Assembly: GCF_009299505.1 (NCBI RefSeq) | Contig: NZ_WBSM01000001.1 | Coordinates: forward strand, 372,001-436,000 | DNA length: 64,000 nucleotides | Direction: 5' to 3' | Source of the DNA: Bifidobacterium ramosum | GTDB taxonomy: Bacteria; Actinomycetota; Actinomycetes; Actinomycetales; Bifidobacteriaceae | Part shown: positions 29,891-39,680 of the stretch, piece after piece | Position numbering within the stretch: the first letter of the stretch is position 1 | How the letters are laid out: each line of letters starts with the position of its first letter | The notes under the pieces: generated by a model | Database searches by the model: none | What the model was told of the DNA's origin: nothing | The model's input: the letters and a program-made list of their open reading frames with translations, nothing else | Made by a program: the position numbers and the translations under genes

Positions 29891-31066
29891 ATGTCCCAAC
29901 CCATCATCACGTTCGACCACGTGGTCAAGGAATTCCGCCAGAAAGGCGCGAAACAGGCGTTCCGGGCCGTCGACGACGTGAACCTGACCATCAACCGCGG
30001 CGACGTGTTCGGCGTCATCGGCTATTCCGGCGCCGGCAAGTCCACGCTGGTTCGTCTCATCAACGCCCTCGAACGGCCCACCTCCGGCACCGTCACCGTG
30101 CTCGGCACCGATGTCACCAAGCTGAGCGAATCCAAGCTGCGGCCCATCCGCCAGAAGATCGGCATGATCTTCCAGCAGTTCAACCTGTTCTCCACGAAGA
30201 CCGTCGCGCAGAACGTCGCCTACCCGCTGCAGCTCGACCATTGGCGCAAGGACTATCAGGACCGACGCGTGGCCGAACTGCTCGAGTTCGTCGGCCTCGC
30301 CGATCAGGCCGGCAAATACCCGTCGCAGCTGTCCGGCGGGCAGAAGCAGCGCGTCGGCATCGCCCGCGCGCTCGCCACGAACCCCGAGATCCTGCTCGCC
30401 GACGAGGCGACCAGCGCGCTCGACCCGGACACCACCAACGAGGTGCTGGCGCTGCTCAAACGCGTCAACGAGGAGTTCGGCATCACCATCGTGGTGATCA
30501 CGCACCAGATGAACGTCGTGCAGCGCATCGCCAACCGTGTGGCCGTGATGAGCAACGGCCGCATCGTCGAATCCGGCGACGTGTACGACGTGTTCGCCGC
30601 GCCGCGCGAACCGGTCACCAAGCGGTTCATCGCCACGGCCGTGGACGGCGTGCCCGAGCCGGACCGCGTCGCGCAGCTGCACCGCGACTGGCCGGGCCGG
30701 ATCGTGACCGTGCTCATCCGCCAGAAGGATGTGGCCGCGGGCGAACACGGCGACGCGGTGAACGCGTCCGGGCAGAACATTTCGCAGCTGATCGCCGAGC
30801 ACGGCGTGCCCAGCAGCCTGCTGTACGGTGGCATCGACACGGTCGGCGGGGTCGCCATCGGCGCGATCACGTACGAGTTTTCGGGGGACGAGACGCGTCT
30901 GCGGGCGTTCCTCGATGCGCTGGGGCGGGACAGCGATCTCATCGATTTCGGCACGGCCGCGCAGCCGATCGACTACGACGCGGCACTGGCGGCCGCTCAC
31001 GGCACCACGTACGGCACCGCGCATGACGCGGCCGCCGCGAACAACGGGGAAGGGGAGACACGATGA
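29891..31066 (+). CDS. metN: Methionine ABC transporter ATP-binding protein
   Basis: MetN (391 residues) is the ATPase of the methionine importer. It carries Walker A GYSGAGKST, signature LSGGQKQRVGIARAL, Walker B ILLADEATSALD and the H-loop VVITHQM. The C-terminal about 110 residues form the NIL domain, which binds methionine for trans-inhibition. The ATG at 29891 has AAGGAG upstream. It overlaps metI by 4 nt (ATGA). Confidence 0.96.
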   Translation: MSQPIITFDHVVKEFRQKGAKQAFRAVDDVNLTINRGDVFGVIGYSGAGKSTLVRLINALERPTSGTVTVLGTDVTKLSESKLRPIRQKIGMIFQQFNLFSTKTVAQNVAYPLQLDHWRKDYQDRRVAELLEFVGLADQAGKYPSQLSGGQKQRVGIARALATNPEILLADEATSALDPDTTNEVLALLKRVNEEFGITIVVITHQMNVVQRIANRVAVMSNGRIVESGDVYDVFAAPREPVTKRFIATAVDGVPEPDRVAQLHRDWPGRIVTVLIRQKDVAAGEHGDAVNASGQNISQLIAEHGVPSSLLYGGIDTVGGVAIGAITYEFSGDETRLRAFLDALGRDSDLIDFGTAAQPIDYDAALAAAHGTTYGTAHDAAAANNGEGETR

Positions 31067-31794
31067 ACGCATACGCCGCATACGCAGTGCAGCACGCCAC
31101 GGACGGGACGGTGACGCTGGCCGCCCGTCCGACCGACTGGACGGTGCTGAAGCCCCTGCTGTTCCAGTCCATAGGGCAGACGCTTGAGATGGTGCTGGTC
31201 ACGCTGGTGATCGGCGGGTTCCTCGGCCTCGTGCTCGGCGTCGTGCTGTACGGCACCCGCCCCGGCAACCTGTTCGAGAACGCGGTCGTCTACCGCATCC
31301 TCGACTTCATCGTCAATATCATCCGGCCGATCCCGTTCATCATCTTCCTCGCCGCGATGCAGCCGGTCACCATCGCCGTGGTCGGCACGTCGATCGGCAC
31401 CGTGGCGGCGATCTTCCCGATGGTCGTCATGTGCACCGTGGCCACGTCCCGACTGGTCGAGCAGAATCTCGTGCCGGTCGACCACGGCATGATCGAGGCG
31501 GCGCGCGCGATGGGCGCCTCGAAGCTCACCATCATCCGCACCGTGCTCATTCCCGAGGCGCTCGCCCCGCTCATCCTCGCCTACGCGTTCCTGTTCATCG
31601 GCGTGCTCGACATGTCCGCGATGGCCGGCTACATCGGCGGCGGCGGACTCGGCAATTTCGCCATCGCCTACGGCTACCAGAAGTTCGACCAGACGGTCAC
31701 CTGGACGGCCGTGGTCATCATGATCGTGCTCGTGCAGGTCGTGCAGGGCATCGCGAACGCGATCGCCAAGCGCATCCTCAAGCGCCAGCAGTAG
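31063..31794 (+). CDS. metI: Methionine ABC transporter permease
   Basis: MetI (243 residues) is the membrane subunit of the D-methionine importer. It has about five hydrophobic segments and the EAA coupling loop (EAARAMGASKLTIIRTVLIPEAL). The GYIGGGGLGNFAIAYGYQKF block is characteristic of MetI. Its start overlaps the metN stop. The N-terminus is longer than usual by about 20 residues (MNAYAAYAVQHATDG). Confidence 0.95.
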   Translation: MNAYAAYAVQHATDGTVTLAARPTDWTVLKPLLFQSIGQTLEMVLVTLVIGGFLGLVLGVVLYGTRPGNLFENAVVYRILDFIVNIIRPIPFIIFLAAMQPVTIAVVGTSIGTVAAIFPMVVMCTVATSRLVEQNLVPVDHGMIEAARAMGASKLTIIRTVLIPEALAPLILAYAFLFIGVLDMSAMAGYIGGGGLGNFAIAYGYQKFDQTVTWTAVVIMIVLVQVVQGIANAIAKRILKRQQ

Positions 31795-31862
31795 CCTTGG
31801 CATTACCGTCGTCCGGCGATCCGACATGGGCACGGATCGCCGGCACAGATTAGGAGGTTCCC

Positions 31863-33011
31863 ATGACCGAACACATCACCGTCGGTGACGACCTGATCGC
31901 CATCCGCCATTACCTGCACCAGCATCCCGAACGCAGTTTCGAGGAGCACGACACCAGCGCGTATCTTGCGCGGCAGCTGTGCGAGCACGGCATCGACGTG
32001 CTCGACACCACGCTGGAGACCGGCGTGGTCGGCCTGATCGAAGGAGACCGTCCCGGCCCGCGCATCGCCTTGCGCGCCGACATCGACGGCCTGCCCGTCC
32101 ACGAGGAGACCGGTCTGCCGTTCGTCTCCGTCAACGACGGCGTCATGCACGCCTGCGGCCACGACCTGCACATGACCGGCCTGCTCGGCGCCGCGTTCTG
32201 GCTCGCCGACCACCGCGACAGGATCGCCGGCAGCATCAAGATCATCTTCCAGCCCGCCGAAGAGCTCGGCATGGGCGCGCGCCGGGTCATCGCCGCCGGC
32301 GTGGCCGACGACGTCGAAGCGATCATCGGCACCCACAACAACCCGAACTACGCGCCCGGACAGATCGCCATCGGCCCCGAGCCGATGATGGCCGGCTGTG
32401 TCAAGTTCAAGGTGACGCTCCACGCGCAGGGCACCCATGCCGGCTACCCGCAGAAGGGCACCGGTCCGATCGAGGCCCTCGCCACGATGATCCTCGCGCT
32501 GCAGACCATCGTCAGCCGCAACATCTCGCCGTTCCATGCGGTCGTGCTGTCCATCACCGAAGTGCACGGCGGCGACGTGTGGAACGTGGTGCCCGCCGAA
32601 GCTGGCTTCCAGGGCACCGTCCGCTTCTTCGACAACGACGACGAGGCGCTCGTGCACCGCCGCTTCGTCGCCGAGGTGAACCACACCGCCGAAGCGTACG
32701 GCATCGGCGCCGACGTCGACTGGGACTGCATTCAGCTGCCGCTCGTCAATGACGCGCCGCTCGCCGAGGCCGTGGCCGCCGACGTGCCGCAGTACGCGAC
32801 GCTCAAGTCGATCCGCGCCAGCATGGCAGGGGAGGATTTCGTCGAATTCGGCCGCAAGGCGCGGCTCGTGTTCGCGTTCATCGGCTCGAACGGCCAGGAG
32901 GGTTGCGCCGACTGGCACAGTCCGCACTTCGTCGGACTGGACGGCGCGATCGAACCGGCCGTCAACTTCTATGCGAACGCCGCGCTGCGCGTGCTCGACG
33001 AACTACACTAG
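31863..33011 (+). CDS. M20-family amidohydrolase (N-acyl amino acid deacylase type)
   Basis: This is a 382-residue zinc peptidase-like amidohydrolase of the M20D group that includes hippurate hydrolase and N-acetyl-diaminopimelate deacetylase. Metal and catalytic signatures are ALRADIDGLPVHEETGLPF, MHACGHDLHMTGLLG, QPAEELGMGA and the C-terminal GEDFVEFG. A strong AGGAGG lies 5 nt before the ATG. It directly follows metQNI, so it may release methionine or a related amino acid from an acylated form; that role is only inferred. nadE follows 6 nt after its stop, likely on the same transcript. Confidence 0.88.
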   Translation: MTEHITVGDDLIAIRHYLHQHPERSFEEHDTSAYLARQLCEHGIDVLDTTLETGVVGLIEGDRPGPRIALRADIDGLPVHEETGLPFVSVNDGVMHACGHDLHMTGLLGAAFWLADHRDRIAGSIKIIFQPAEELGMGARRVIAAGVADDVEAIIGTHNNPNYAPGQIAIGPEPMMAGCVKFKVTLHAQGTHAGYPQKGTGPIEALATMILALQTIVSRNISPFHAVVLSITEVHGGDVWNVVPAEAGFQGTVRFFDNDDEALVHRRFVAEVNHTAEAYGIGADVDWDCIQLPLVNDAPLAEAVAADVPQYATLKSIRASMAGEDFVEFGRKARLVFAFIGSNGQEGCADWHSPHFVGLDGAIEPAVNFYANAALRVLDELH

Positions 33012-33017
33012 GAAGCC

Positions 33018-34715
33018 ATGACACAGATTCGCTTCGCACTCGCCCAGATCGACACCTGCGTCGGCGACCTCGACGGCAACGCCGACAAGATCATGCAATA
33101 CGTGCACCTCGCGGCCCGCAACCGCGCGCAGGTCGTCGTCTTCCCCGAGATGACGCTCACCGGCTACCCGATCGAGGACCTCGCTCTGCGCGGCACGTTC
33201 CGCCGAGCCGCATGGGACAAGGCCAACTGGCTCGCCACCGAACTCGCCGCCGACGGACTCGGCGACCTGTACGTGGCGGTCGGCACGGTCGGCACCGACC
33301 ACGCGTCCGACAAGCCGCGCAACCGCATGGTCGTCCTGCACGACGGCGTGGTATGGGCCGGCTACGACAAGCACTTCCTGCCCAACTACGGTGTGTTCGA
33401 CGAATTCCGCATCTTCACCGCCGGCGACCGGTCCGTCGTGCTCGACGTGGACGGCGCACGCATCGGCGTGGCGATCTGCGAGGACATCTGGCAGGACGGC
33501 GGCCCGGTCGCCGAACTCGCGGAGCGCGGCATCGACGTGCTCATGACCATGAACGGCTCGCCGTACGAGGAGGGCAAGACGCACGTGCGGCATGAACTGG
33601 CCGTGCGCCGCGCCGCCGAAGTGCACGCGCCGGTCATCTACGTCAACCAGGTCGGCGGACAGGACGACCTCGTCTTCGACGGCGGCAGCTTCGTCGTCGA
33701 CGCGGACGGCACGATGCTGGTCCGCTCGCCGATGTTCATGGAACACCTCGGCTTCTTCGACCTCGATACGATGGCCGCGAAGCAGACGCCCGGCGAGATC
33801 GCGCCCGAGCTCGACCCCGACGAGGAGGTGTATACCGCCTGCGTGCTCGGCCTCAAGGACTACATGGCCAAGAACCACTTCCACGGCGTGTGCCTCGGCC
33901 TGTCCGGCGGCATCGACTCCGCGCTCGTGGCCGCGATGGCCGCCGACGCGGTGGGCGGCGAACACGTGCAGGGCATCTCCATGCCGTCCATGTATTCGTC
34001 CGACGGCTCGAAGGACGACGCGGCCGACCTCGTGGCCAACATCGGCGCCAAATACGACATCCAGCCGATCGAACCGCTGTTCAACGCCTACCAGCAGCAG
34101 CTGCACCTCGACGGCGTGGCCGCCGAGAACCTGCAGGCGCGCATCCGCGGCGTCATCGTCATGGCTTACTCGAACTCGAAGGGGCTGCTCGCCGTGGCCA
34201 CCGGCAACAAGTCGGAGCTGGCGTGCGGCTATTCGACGATCTACGGCGACGCGGTCGGCGGCTACGCGCCCATCAAGGACCTGCTCAAGACCCGCGTATG
34301 GGAGCTGAGCCGCTGGCGCAACCGCGCGGCCGCGGCCGGCATGGGCATCGGCGGCCTGCACATCGTCGGCAACGAGCAGGGTGACTCCGGCACGCCGCTG
34401 CCCGGCGGCGTGATGATCCCGGTCAACTCGATCGAGAAGGCGCCGAGCGCCGAACTGCGCCCCGGCCAGAAGGACTCCGACTCGCTGCCCGAATACGCGC
34501 TGCTCGACCAGGTGCTTGCCGCGTACATCGAACACGCGCACGGCCGCGCCGACCTTTTGGCCGACGGCTTCGACGAGCAGACCGTCGACACCGTGATGCG
34601 ACTCGTGGACCGCGCCGAATGGAAGCGCCGCCAGTACCCGCTCGGCCCGAAGGTCACCGCGCTCGCGTTCGGCCGCGACCGTCGTCTGCCGGTGACGAAC
34701 GCGTTCCGCGAGTGA
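33018..34715 (+). CDS. nadE: Glutamine-dependent NAD+ synthetase
   Basis: NadE (565 residues) makes NAD+ from nicotinate adenine dinucleotide, using ammonia from glutamine. The N-terminal nitrilase-like glutaminase has the E-K-C triad (FPEMTLTGYP, YDKHFLPNYG, VAICEDIW). The C-terminal synthetase has the PP-loop GLSGGIDSALVA. It lies 6 nt after the amidohydrolase gene. AGGAAG precedes the ATG. Confidence 0.96.
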   Translation: MTQIRFALAQIDTCVGDLDGNADKIMQYVHLAARNRAQVVVFPEMTLTGYPIEDLALRGTFRRAAWDKANWLATELAADGLGDLYVAVGTVGTDHASDKPRNRMVVLHDGVVWAGYDKHFLPNYGVFDEFRIFTAGDRSVVLDVDGARIGVAICEDIWQDGGPVAELAERGIDVLMTMNGSPYEEGKTHVRHELAVRRAAEVHAPVIYVNQVGGQDDLVFDGGSFVVDADGTMLVRSPMFMEHLGFFDLDTMAAKQTPGEIAPELDPDEEVYTACVLGLKDYMAKNHFHGVCLGLSGGIDSALVAAMAADAVGGEHVQGISMPSMYSSDGSKDDAADLVANIGAKYDIQPIEPLFNAYQQQLHLDGVAAENLQARIRGVIVMAYSNSKGLLAVATGNKSELACGYSTIYGDAVGGYAPIKDLLKTRVWELSRWRNRAAAAGMGIGGLHIVGNEQGDSGTPLPGGVMIPVNSIEKAPSAELRPGQKDSDSLPEYALLDQVLAAYIEHAHGRADLLADGFDEQTVDTVMRLVDRAEWKRRQYPLGPKVTALAFGRDRRLPVTNAFRE

Positions 34716-34797
34716 CGTCGACGTACACGGCATGATGCGGCCGTGCGTGTTCCCGGTTCCGGGCATGTGCGCGGCCGTTCGACGACAAGGAGGGGAC

Positions 34798-35013
34798 ATG
34801 ACCGACAAGGAATGGTATTTCAACACCGTCACCGAACAGCCGGAGCTCGGCAAGCTCTCGCCGATCGGACAGCGGATGGGGCCGTACAAGACCCGCCAGG
34901 ACGCGCTCGACGCGTGGAAGATCGTCAAGGAGCGCAACACCGTATGGGACGAGCAGACCCGCGAATGGAACAAGTGGGGCGGCGGCCGGTCCGACGGCGA
35001 CGACGAACGCTGA
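34798..35013 (+). CDS. Small SPOR-like domain protein
   Basis: This 71-residue protein begins MTDKEWYFNTVTEQPELGKL. It contains the GPYKTRQDALDAWKIVKERN block found in short actinobacterial proteins annotated as SPOR domain-containing; a role in peptidoglycan binding is not certain at this size. AAGGAGGGG lies just before the ATG at 34798. It is followed by a strong terminator and stands alone between nadE and pflB. Confidence 0.75.
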   Translation: MTDKEWYFNTVTEQPELGKLSPIGQRMGPYKTRQDALDAWKIVKERNTVWDEQTREWNKWGGGRSDGDDER

Positions 35014-35055
35014 CCGTGCGTACATGCGTACCGCGCACTCATAGCGCCGCATGAC

Positions 35056-35089
35056 AGGGGCGTCCGATGCACGCGCATCGGACGCCCCT
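35056..35089 (+). terminator. 15-bp hairpin terminator before the pfl promoter
   Basis: AGGGGCGTCCGATGC (35056-35070) pairs with its complement (35075-35089) around the loop ACGC and ends in TT. It insulates the pfl promoter region from upstream transcription. Confidence 0.8.
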
Positions 35090-35124
35090 TCGCGTACGCG
35101 GCAGAACGGCGGCGCCGCGGCGTC

Positions 35125-35159
35125 TGTGAACGATCACGAATAATGTGATATAGCTCACT
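35125..35159 (+). promoter_or_regulatory. CRP-like operator pair before pflB
   Basis: TGTGA-TATAGC-TCACT (35144-35159) fits the CRP/GlxR consensus TGTGA-N6-TCACA. The wider site is nearly identical to the E. coli lac CRP site. A second palindrome, GTGA-N4-TCAC, lies at 35126-35137. A TACAAT -10 candidate is at 35193-35198 with only a weak -35, as expected of an activator-dependent promoter. Confidence 0.6.
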
Positions 35160-35256
35160 GACGAAATCAGCCAGTTCCCAGACTCGTTCAACTACAATTC
35201 ATAAATGAAAACGCAACGACAAGGAAGCGTTGCATACCACGACACCAAGGAGTGAC

Positions 35257-37629
35257 ATGACAGCAGTTGAGAACGCAGTCTCCCAGGAGGAGCTCGAGGC
35301 CAAGGCATGGGCCGGCTTCACCGAGGGCAACTGGCAGAAGGATATCGACGTCCGTGACTTCATCCAGAAGAACTACACTCCGTACACCGGCGACGAGTCG
35401 TTCCTGGCCAACGCCACCGAGAAGACCAAGCACCTGTGGAAGTACCTCGACGACAACTACCTCGCCGTCGAGCGCAAGCAGCGCGTCTACGACGTGGACA
35501 CCCACACCCCGGCCGACATCGACGCGTTCCCGGCCGGCTACATCGAGTCCCCGGAGATCGACAACGTGATCGTCGGCCTGCAGACCGACGAGCCGTGCAA
35601 GCGCGCCATGATGCCGAACGGCGGCTGGCGCATGGTCGAGCAGGCCATCCGCGAGGCCGGCAAGGAGCCGGACCCGGAGATCAAGAAGATCTTCACCAAG
35701 TACCGCAAGACCCACAACGACGGCGTCTTCGGCGTGTACACCAAGCAGATCAAGGTCGCCCGCCATAACAAGATCCTCACCGGCCTGCCGGACGCCTACG
35801 GCCGCGGCCGCATCATCGGCGACTACCGCCGCGTGGCCCTGTACGGCGTCAACACGCTGATCAAGTTCAAGCAGCGCGACAAGGACTCCGTGCCGTACCG
35901 CAACGACTTCACCGAGCCGGAGATCGAGCACTGGATCCGCTTCCGCGAGGAGCACGACGAGCAGATCAAGGCCCTCAAGAAGCTCATCAACCTCGGCAAC
36001 GAGTACGGCCTCGACCTGACCCGTCCGGCGCAGAACGCGCAGGAGGCCGTGCAGTGGACCTACATGGGCTACCTCGCCTCCGTCAAGAGCCAGGACGGCG
36101 CCGCCATGTCCTTCGGCCGCAACTCCGCGTTCTTCGACTGCTACATCCAGCGCGACCTCGACAACGGCACGCTCGACGAGACCGGCGCCCAGGAGCTCAT
36201 CGACAACATCGTCATGAAGCTGCGCATCGTGCGCTTCCTGCGCACCAAGGACTACGACGCGATCTTCTCCGGCGACCCGTACTGGGCGACCTGGTCCGAC
36301 GCCGGCTTCGCCGACGACGGCCGTCCGATGGTCACCAAGACCTCGTTCCGTCTGCTCAACACGCTGACCCTCGAGCACCTCGGACCCGGCCCGGAGCCGA
36401 ACATCACCATCTTCTGGGATCCGAAGCTGCCGGAAGGCTACAAGAAGTTCTGCGCCAAGATCTCCATCGACACCTCGGCCATCCAGTACGAGTCCGACAA
36501 GGAGATCCGCTCCCACTGGGGCGACGACGCCGCCATCGCCTGCTGCGTCTCCCCGATGCGCGTCGGCAAGCAGATGCAGTTCTTCGCCGCCCGCGTCAAC
36601 TCCGCCAAGGCCCTGCTGTACGCGATCAACGGCGGCCGCGACGAGATGACCGGCATGCAGGTCATCGACAAGGGCGTGATCGACCCGATCGCTCCCGAAG
36701 CCGACGGCACGCTCGACTATGAGAAGGTCAAGGCCAACTACGAGAAGGCCCTCGAATGGCTGTCCGAGACCTACGTCATGGCGCTGAACATCATCCACTA
36801 CATGCACGATAAGTACGCGTACGAGTCCATCGAGATGGCCTTGCACGACAAGGAGGTCTACCGCACCCTCGGCTGCGGCATGTCCGGCCTGTCGATCGCG
36901 GCCGACTCGCTGTCCGCCGTCAAGTACGCCAAGGTGTACCCGATCTACAACAAGGACGCCAAGGACCTGCCGGGCCACGAGTACGAGTACGTCGAGGGCG
37001 CCGATGACGATCTGGTCGTCGGCTACCGCACCGAAGGCGACTTCCCGGTCTACGGCAACGACGACGACCGCGCCGACGACATCGCCAAGTGGGTCGTCTC
37101 CACGGTCATGGGCCAGGTCAAGCGTCTGCCGGTCTACCGCGGCGCCGTCCCGACCCAGTCCATCCTGACGATCACCTCCAACGTGGAGTACGGCAAGAAC
37201 ACCGGTTCCTTCCCGTCCCGCCACAAGAAGGGCACCCCGTACGCCCCGGGCGCGAACCCGGAGAACGGCATGGACTCCCACGGCATGCTCCCGTCGATGT
37301 TCTCGGTCGGCAAGATCGACTACAACGACGCGCTGGACGGCATCTCGCTGACCAACACGATCACCCCCGACGGCCTCGGCCGTGACGAGGACGAGCGCAT
37401 CAGCAACCTCGTCGGCATCCTCGACGCGGGCAACGGCCACGGCCTGTACCACGCCAACATCAACGTGCTGCGCAAGGAGCAGCTCGAGGACGCCGTCGAG
37501 CACCCGGAGAAGTACCCGCACCTGACCGTGCGCGTCTCCGGCTACGCGGTGAACTTCGTCAAGCTCACCAAGGAGCAGCAGCTCGACGTGATCTCCCGTA
37601 CGTTCCACCAGGGTGCCGTCACCGACTGA
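35257..37629 (+). CDS. pflB: Formate C-acetyltransferase (pyruvate formate-lyase)
   Basis: PflB (790 residues) is the oxygen-sensitive glycyl-radical enzyme that converts pyruvate and CoA to acetyl-CoA and formate in anaerobic fermentation. The active-site Cys-Cys pair is in [14 protein letters not shown], and the glycyl-radical loop [10 protein letters not shown] is near the C-terminus. The ATG at 35257 follows AAGGAG by 6 nt. The activase gene follows on the same strand after an attenuating hairpin. Codon use is notably regular, consistent with high expression. Confidence 0.98.
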   Translation: MTAVENAVSQEELEAKAWAGFTEGNWQKDIDVRDFIQKNYTPYTGDESFLANATEKTKHLWKYLDDNYLAVERKQRVYDVDTHTPADIDAFPAGYIESPEIDNVIVGLQTDEPCKRAMMPNGGWRMVEQAIREAGKEPDPEIKKIFTKYRKTHNDGVFGVYTKQIKVARHNKILTGLPDAYGRGRIIGDYRRVALYGVNTLIKFKQRDKDSVPYRNDFTEPEIEHWIRFREEHDEQIKALKKLINLGNEYGLDLTRPAQNAQEAVQWTYMGYLASVKSQDGAAMSFGRNSAFFDCYIQRDLDNGTLDETGAQELIDNIVMKLRIVRFLRTKDYDAIFSGDPYWATWSDAGFADDGRPMVTKTSFRLLNTLTLEHLGPGPEPNITIFWDPKLPEGYKKFCAKISIDTSAIQYESDKEIRSHWGDDAAIACCVSPMRVGKQMQFFAARVNSAKALLYAINGGRDEMTGMQVIDKGVIDPIAPEADGTLDYEKVKANYEKALEWLSETYVMALNIIHYMHDKYAYESIEMALHDKEVYRTLGCGMSGLSIAADSLSAVKYAKVYPIYNKDAKDLPGHEYEYVEGADDDLVVGYRTEGDFPVYGNDDDRADDIAKWVVSTVMGQVKRLPVYRGAVPTQSILTITSNVEYGKNTGSFPSRHKKGTPYAPGANPENGMDSHGMLPSMFSVGKIDYNDALDGISLTNTITPDGLGRDEDERISNLVGILDAGNGHGLYHANINVLRKEQLEDAVEHPEKYPHLTVRVSGYAVNFVKLTKEQQLDVISRTFHQGAVTD

Positions 37630-37666
37630 CGACGAGCCTGCGTGAGGATCACGCGGTAAACGGATG

Positions 37667-37695
37667 AAGGGGTGGAGCGCCGCGCTCCGCCCCTT
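37667..37695 (+). terminator. Hairpin between pflB and pflA
   Basis: The stem AAGGGG-TGGAGCG pairs with CGCTCC-GCCCCTT around a 3-nt loop, followed by CTTTC. It sits 37 nt after the pflB stop. It probably lets only part of the transcripts continue into pflA, which is needed in catalytic amounts. Confidence 0.7.
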
Positions 37696-37741
37696 CTTTC
37701 ATGTACGAACCCCGTACGCATTCAGCTTCAGGAGGACAACG

Positions 37742-38623
37742 ATGCCCGACACCACGCAATTCCGCACTACGACCCGGCACATGCTCAAGGAGTCGAAAAC
37801 CTACGCCTCGCAGACCCTCATGGGCGGCCTGTCCGGCTTCGAATCGCCGATCGGCCTCGACCGGCGCGACCGTCTCGAGGCGCTCAAGACCGGCGACATC
37901 GGATTTGTGCACTCGTGGGACATCAACACCTCCGTCGACGGGCCGGGCACGCGTATGACCGTGTTCATGAGCGGCTGCCCGCTGCGCTGCCAGTACTGCC
38001 AGAACCCCGACACGTGGAAGATGCGCGACGGCCAGCCCGTGTACCTCGACGCGATGATCAAAAAGGTCGAGCGCTACGCCGACCTGTTCAAGGCCACGCA
38101 CGGCGGCATCACGTTCTCCGGCGGCGAGTCGATGATGCAGCCCGCGTTCGTTTCGCGCGTATTCCGCGCCGCCAAGGAGATGGGCGTGCACACCTGCCTC
38201 GACACGTCCGGCTTCCTCAACAAGAGCTACACCGACGAGATGATCGACGACATCGATCTGTGCCTGCTCGACGTGAAGTCCGGCGACGAGGAGACGTACC
38301 ACAAGGTGACCGGCGGCCTGCTGCAGCCCACCATCGACTTCGGCCAGCGGCTCGCCAAGGCCGGCAAGAAGATCTGGGTGCGCTTCGTGCTCGTGCCCGG
38401 CCTCACCTCGTCCGAGGAGAACGTCGACAACGTGGCGAAGATCTGCGCGTCCTTCGGCGACGCGCTCGAACACGTCGACGTGCTGCCGTTCCACCAGCTC
38501 GGCCGTCCGAAGTGGCACGAGCTGCGCATCCCGTACCCGCTCGAGGATCAGAAGGGGCCGTCCGCCGCGCTCAAGCAGCGCGTCGTAAGCCAGTTCGAGT
38601 CGTACGGATTGACCGTGTACTGA
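37742..38623 (+). CDS. pflA: Pyruvate formate-lyase activating enzyme
   Basis: PflA (293 residues) is a radical-SAM enzyme that installs the glycyl radical on PflB. It has the CxxxCxxC cluster motif in CPLRCQYCQNP, the GGITFSGGE SAM-binding block and the FVHSWDINTSVDGPG start of the catalytic barrel. The ATG follows AGGAGGACAACG. The length is slightly above the family mean because of about 40 extra N-terminal residues. It ends before a 334-bp gene-free stretch with two long hairpins. Confidence 0.97.
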   Translation: MPDTTQFRTTTRHMLKESKTYASQTLMGGLSGFESPIGLDRRDRLEALKTGDIGFVHSWDINTSVDGPGTRMTVFMSGCPLRCQYCQNPDTWKMRDGQPVYLDAMIKKVERYADLFKATHGGITFSGGESMMQPAFVSRVFRAAKEMGVHTCLDTSGFLNKSYTDEMIDDIDLCLLDVKSGDEETYHKVTGGLLQPTIDFGQRLAKAGKKIWVRFVLVPGLTSSEENVDNVAKICASFGDALEHVDVLPFHQLGRPKWHELRIPYPLEDQKGPSAALKQRVVSQFESYGLTVY

Positions 38624-38680
38624 GCCGCACGGATTGGTCGTGTGCCGAGCTGCGCGGTTGCATGGTCTCACGCTCGCTTC

Positions 38681-38734
38681 CTTAACGGACATACAGCCGA
38701 TTTCGATGACGAAATCGGCTGTATGTCCGTTAAG
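38681..38734. repeat. Perfect 25-bp inverted repeat (hairpin element, copy 1)
   Basis: Arms at 38681-38705 and 38710-38734 are perfectly complementary over 25 bp with the 4-nt loop ATGA. The conserved core is AACGGACATACAGCCG. It lies 58 nt after pflA and could act as a terminator, but its exact symmetry and the second copy suggest a repeat element. Confidence 0.9.
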
Positions 38735-38835
38735 AGGGGAGCTCAGTATGTTCGTTGGGGATTGTGATCACGTAGTTGGCGTGTTGCGGCTGTATCGTCG
38801 GCGTGCGGTTTCTGGGATGCGGTATCCGTTCTCTT

Positions 38836-38885
38836 CAACGGACATACAGCCGATTCGGTGGTGTGTTGCGGCTGTATGTCCGTTG
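38836..38885. repeat. Second hairpin of the AACGGACATACAGCCG family
   Basis: Arms CAACGGACATACAGCCG (38836-38852) and its complement (38869-38885) match over 17 bp around a 16-nt loop. The core is identical to copy 1, but flanks and loop differ. A 15-bp piece, gtgttgcggctgtat, occurs at 38781-38795 and again at 38863-38877, which may be the relic of a third copy. The rest of 38624-38957 shows no gene. Confidence 0.9.
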
Positions 38886-38957
38886 GTATTGTGTATCACG
38901 TCGTGATTCCCGCGCGCCGATGCGGCGGAATCGGCCGCGGTGACGTAGCCTTGAGAT

Positions 38958-39680
38958 ATGGCTGAGATCTTCGCTTTCCCGGCGGGCGATCAGACGGCGA
39001 CGATGCCCGGCGGCGATGGTGCCGCACGACCGATGCCGACCCGCCCTCGCGGCGTGCCCGACGCGATGTGGCACGCCGTCGAATCCGTGCGCGCGATGCC
39101 GCTGGTGCCCGGCGTACGGTACCGCGAGATACCGGTGCCGGAGACGCTGGCCGAATACGGGATCGGCGTGGACGTCGCGTACGTCGGCGATACGGTCGAT
39201 CGCACGGCCCATACGACTGATCGGGTCGCCGGACGCGACGGAGCGGCGACGGATGACGACGACGGGGCCGACGCCCGGTCCGGCGGCGGTCGATTGGATG
39301 CCGTTGGCTGGATCATGATCCTCTATTCGCGTGCCGTGTGCGAGACATGGCGGTCGCGGTGGCGGTGCGTCGCGTTCGCGCGGCTGGCCCTGCCTCCCGC
39401 CGAACACGACGGGCTTGCATCCGACCTGTATTGGGACGATCTGCACACACGGCTCGCGCGGATCGGCGCCCACGAGATCGCCGGCACCGTCACCGTCGCT
39501 CGGGACACGCCGTTCGGCGCGTTGGCGGGGGAGCCATCCGCAGGTTGCGAGATGCGCGTATCATGGACGCCGCTTGAAGATTCCATGAACGGTGTGGACG
39601 CCGGCGCGCAGGTGGCAGTATGGGCGCGGTTCGTGCGTTCCGCCGTCGACCACGAGGAGGAACCGTCCGTTGACCGCTGA
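38958..39680 (+). CDS. DUF3000 family protein
   Basis: This 240-residue protein matches the actinobacterial DUF3000 family, which typically precedes RNase D, as here. Recognisable blocks are MPLVPGVRYREIPVPETLAE in the first half, then LDAVGWIMILYSRAVCETW and FARLALP. The segment between (about residues 80-110) is a low-complexity Asp/Gly/Arg insert. The function is unknown. No ribosome site is clear, but a TAGCCT box lies 6 nt before the ATG, so a leaderless start is possible. The last 11 nt overlap the RNase D gene. Confidence 0.85.
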   Translation: MAEIFAFPAGDQTATMPGGDGAARPMPTRPRGVPDAMWHAVESVRAMPLVPGVRYREIPVPETLAEYGIGVDVAYVGDTVDRTAHTTDRVAGRDGAATDDDDGADARSGGGRLDAVGWIMILYSRAVCETWRSRWRCVAFARLALPPAEHDGLASDLYWDDLHTRLARIGAHEIAGTVTVARDTPFGALAGEPSAGCEMRVSWTPLEDSMNGVDAGAQVAVWARFVRSAVDHEEEPSVDR

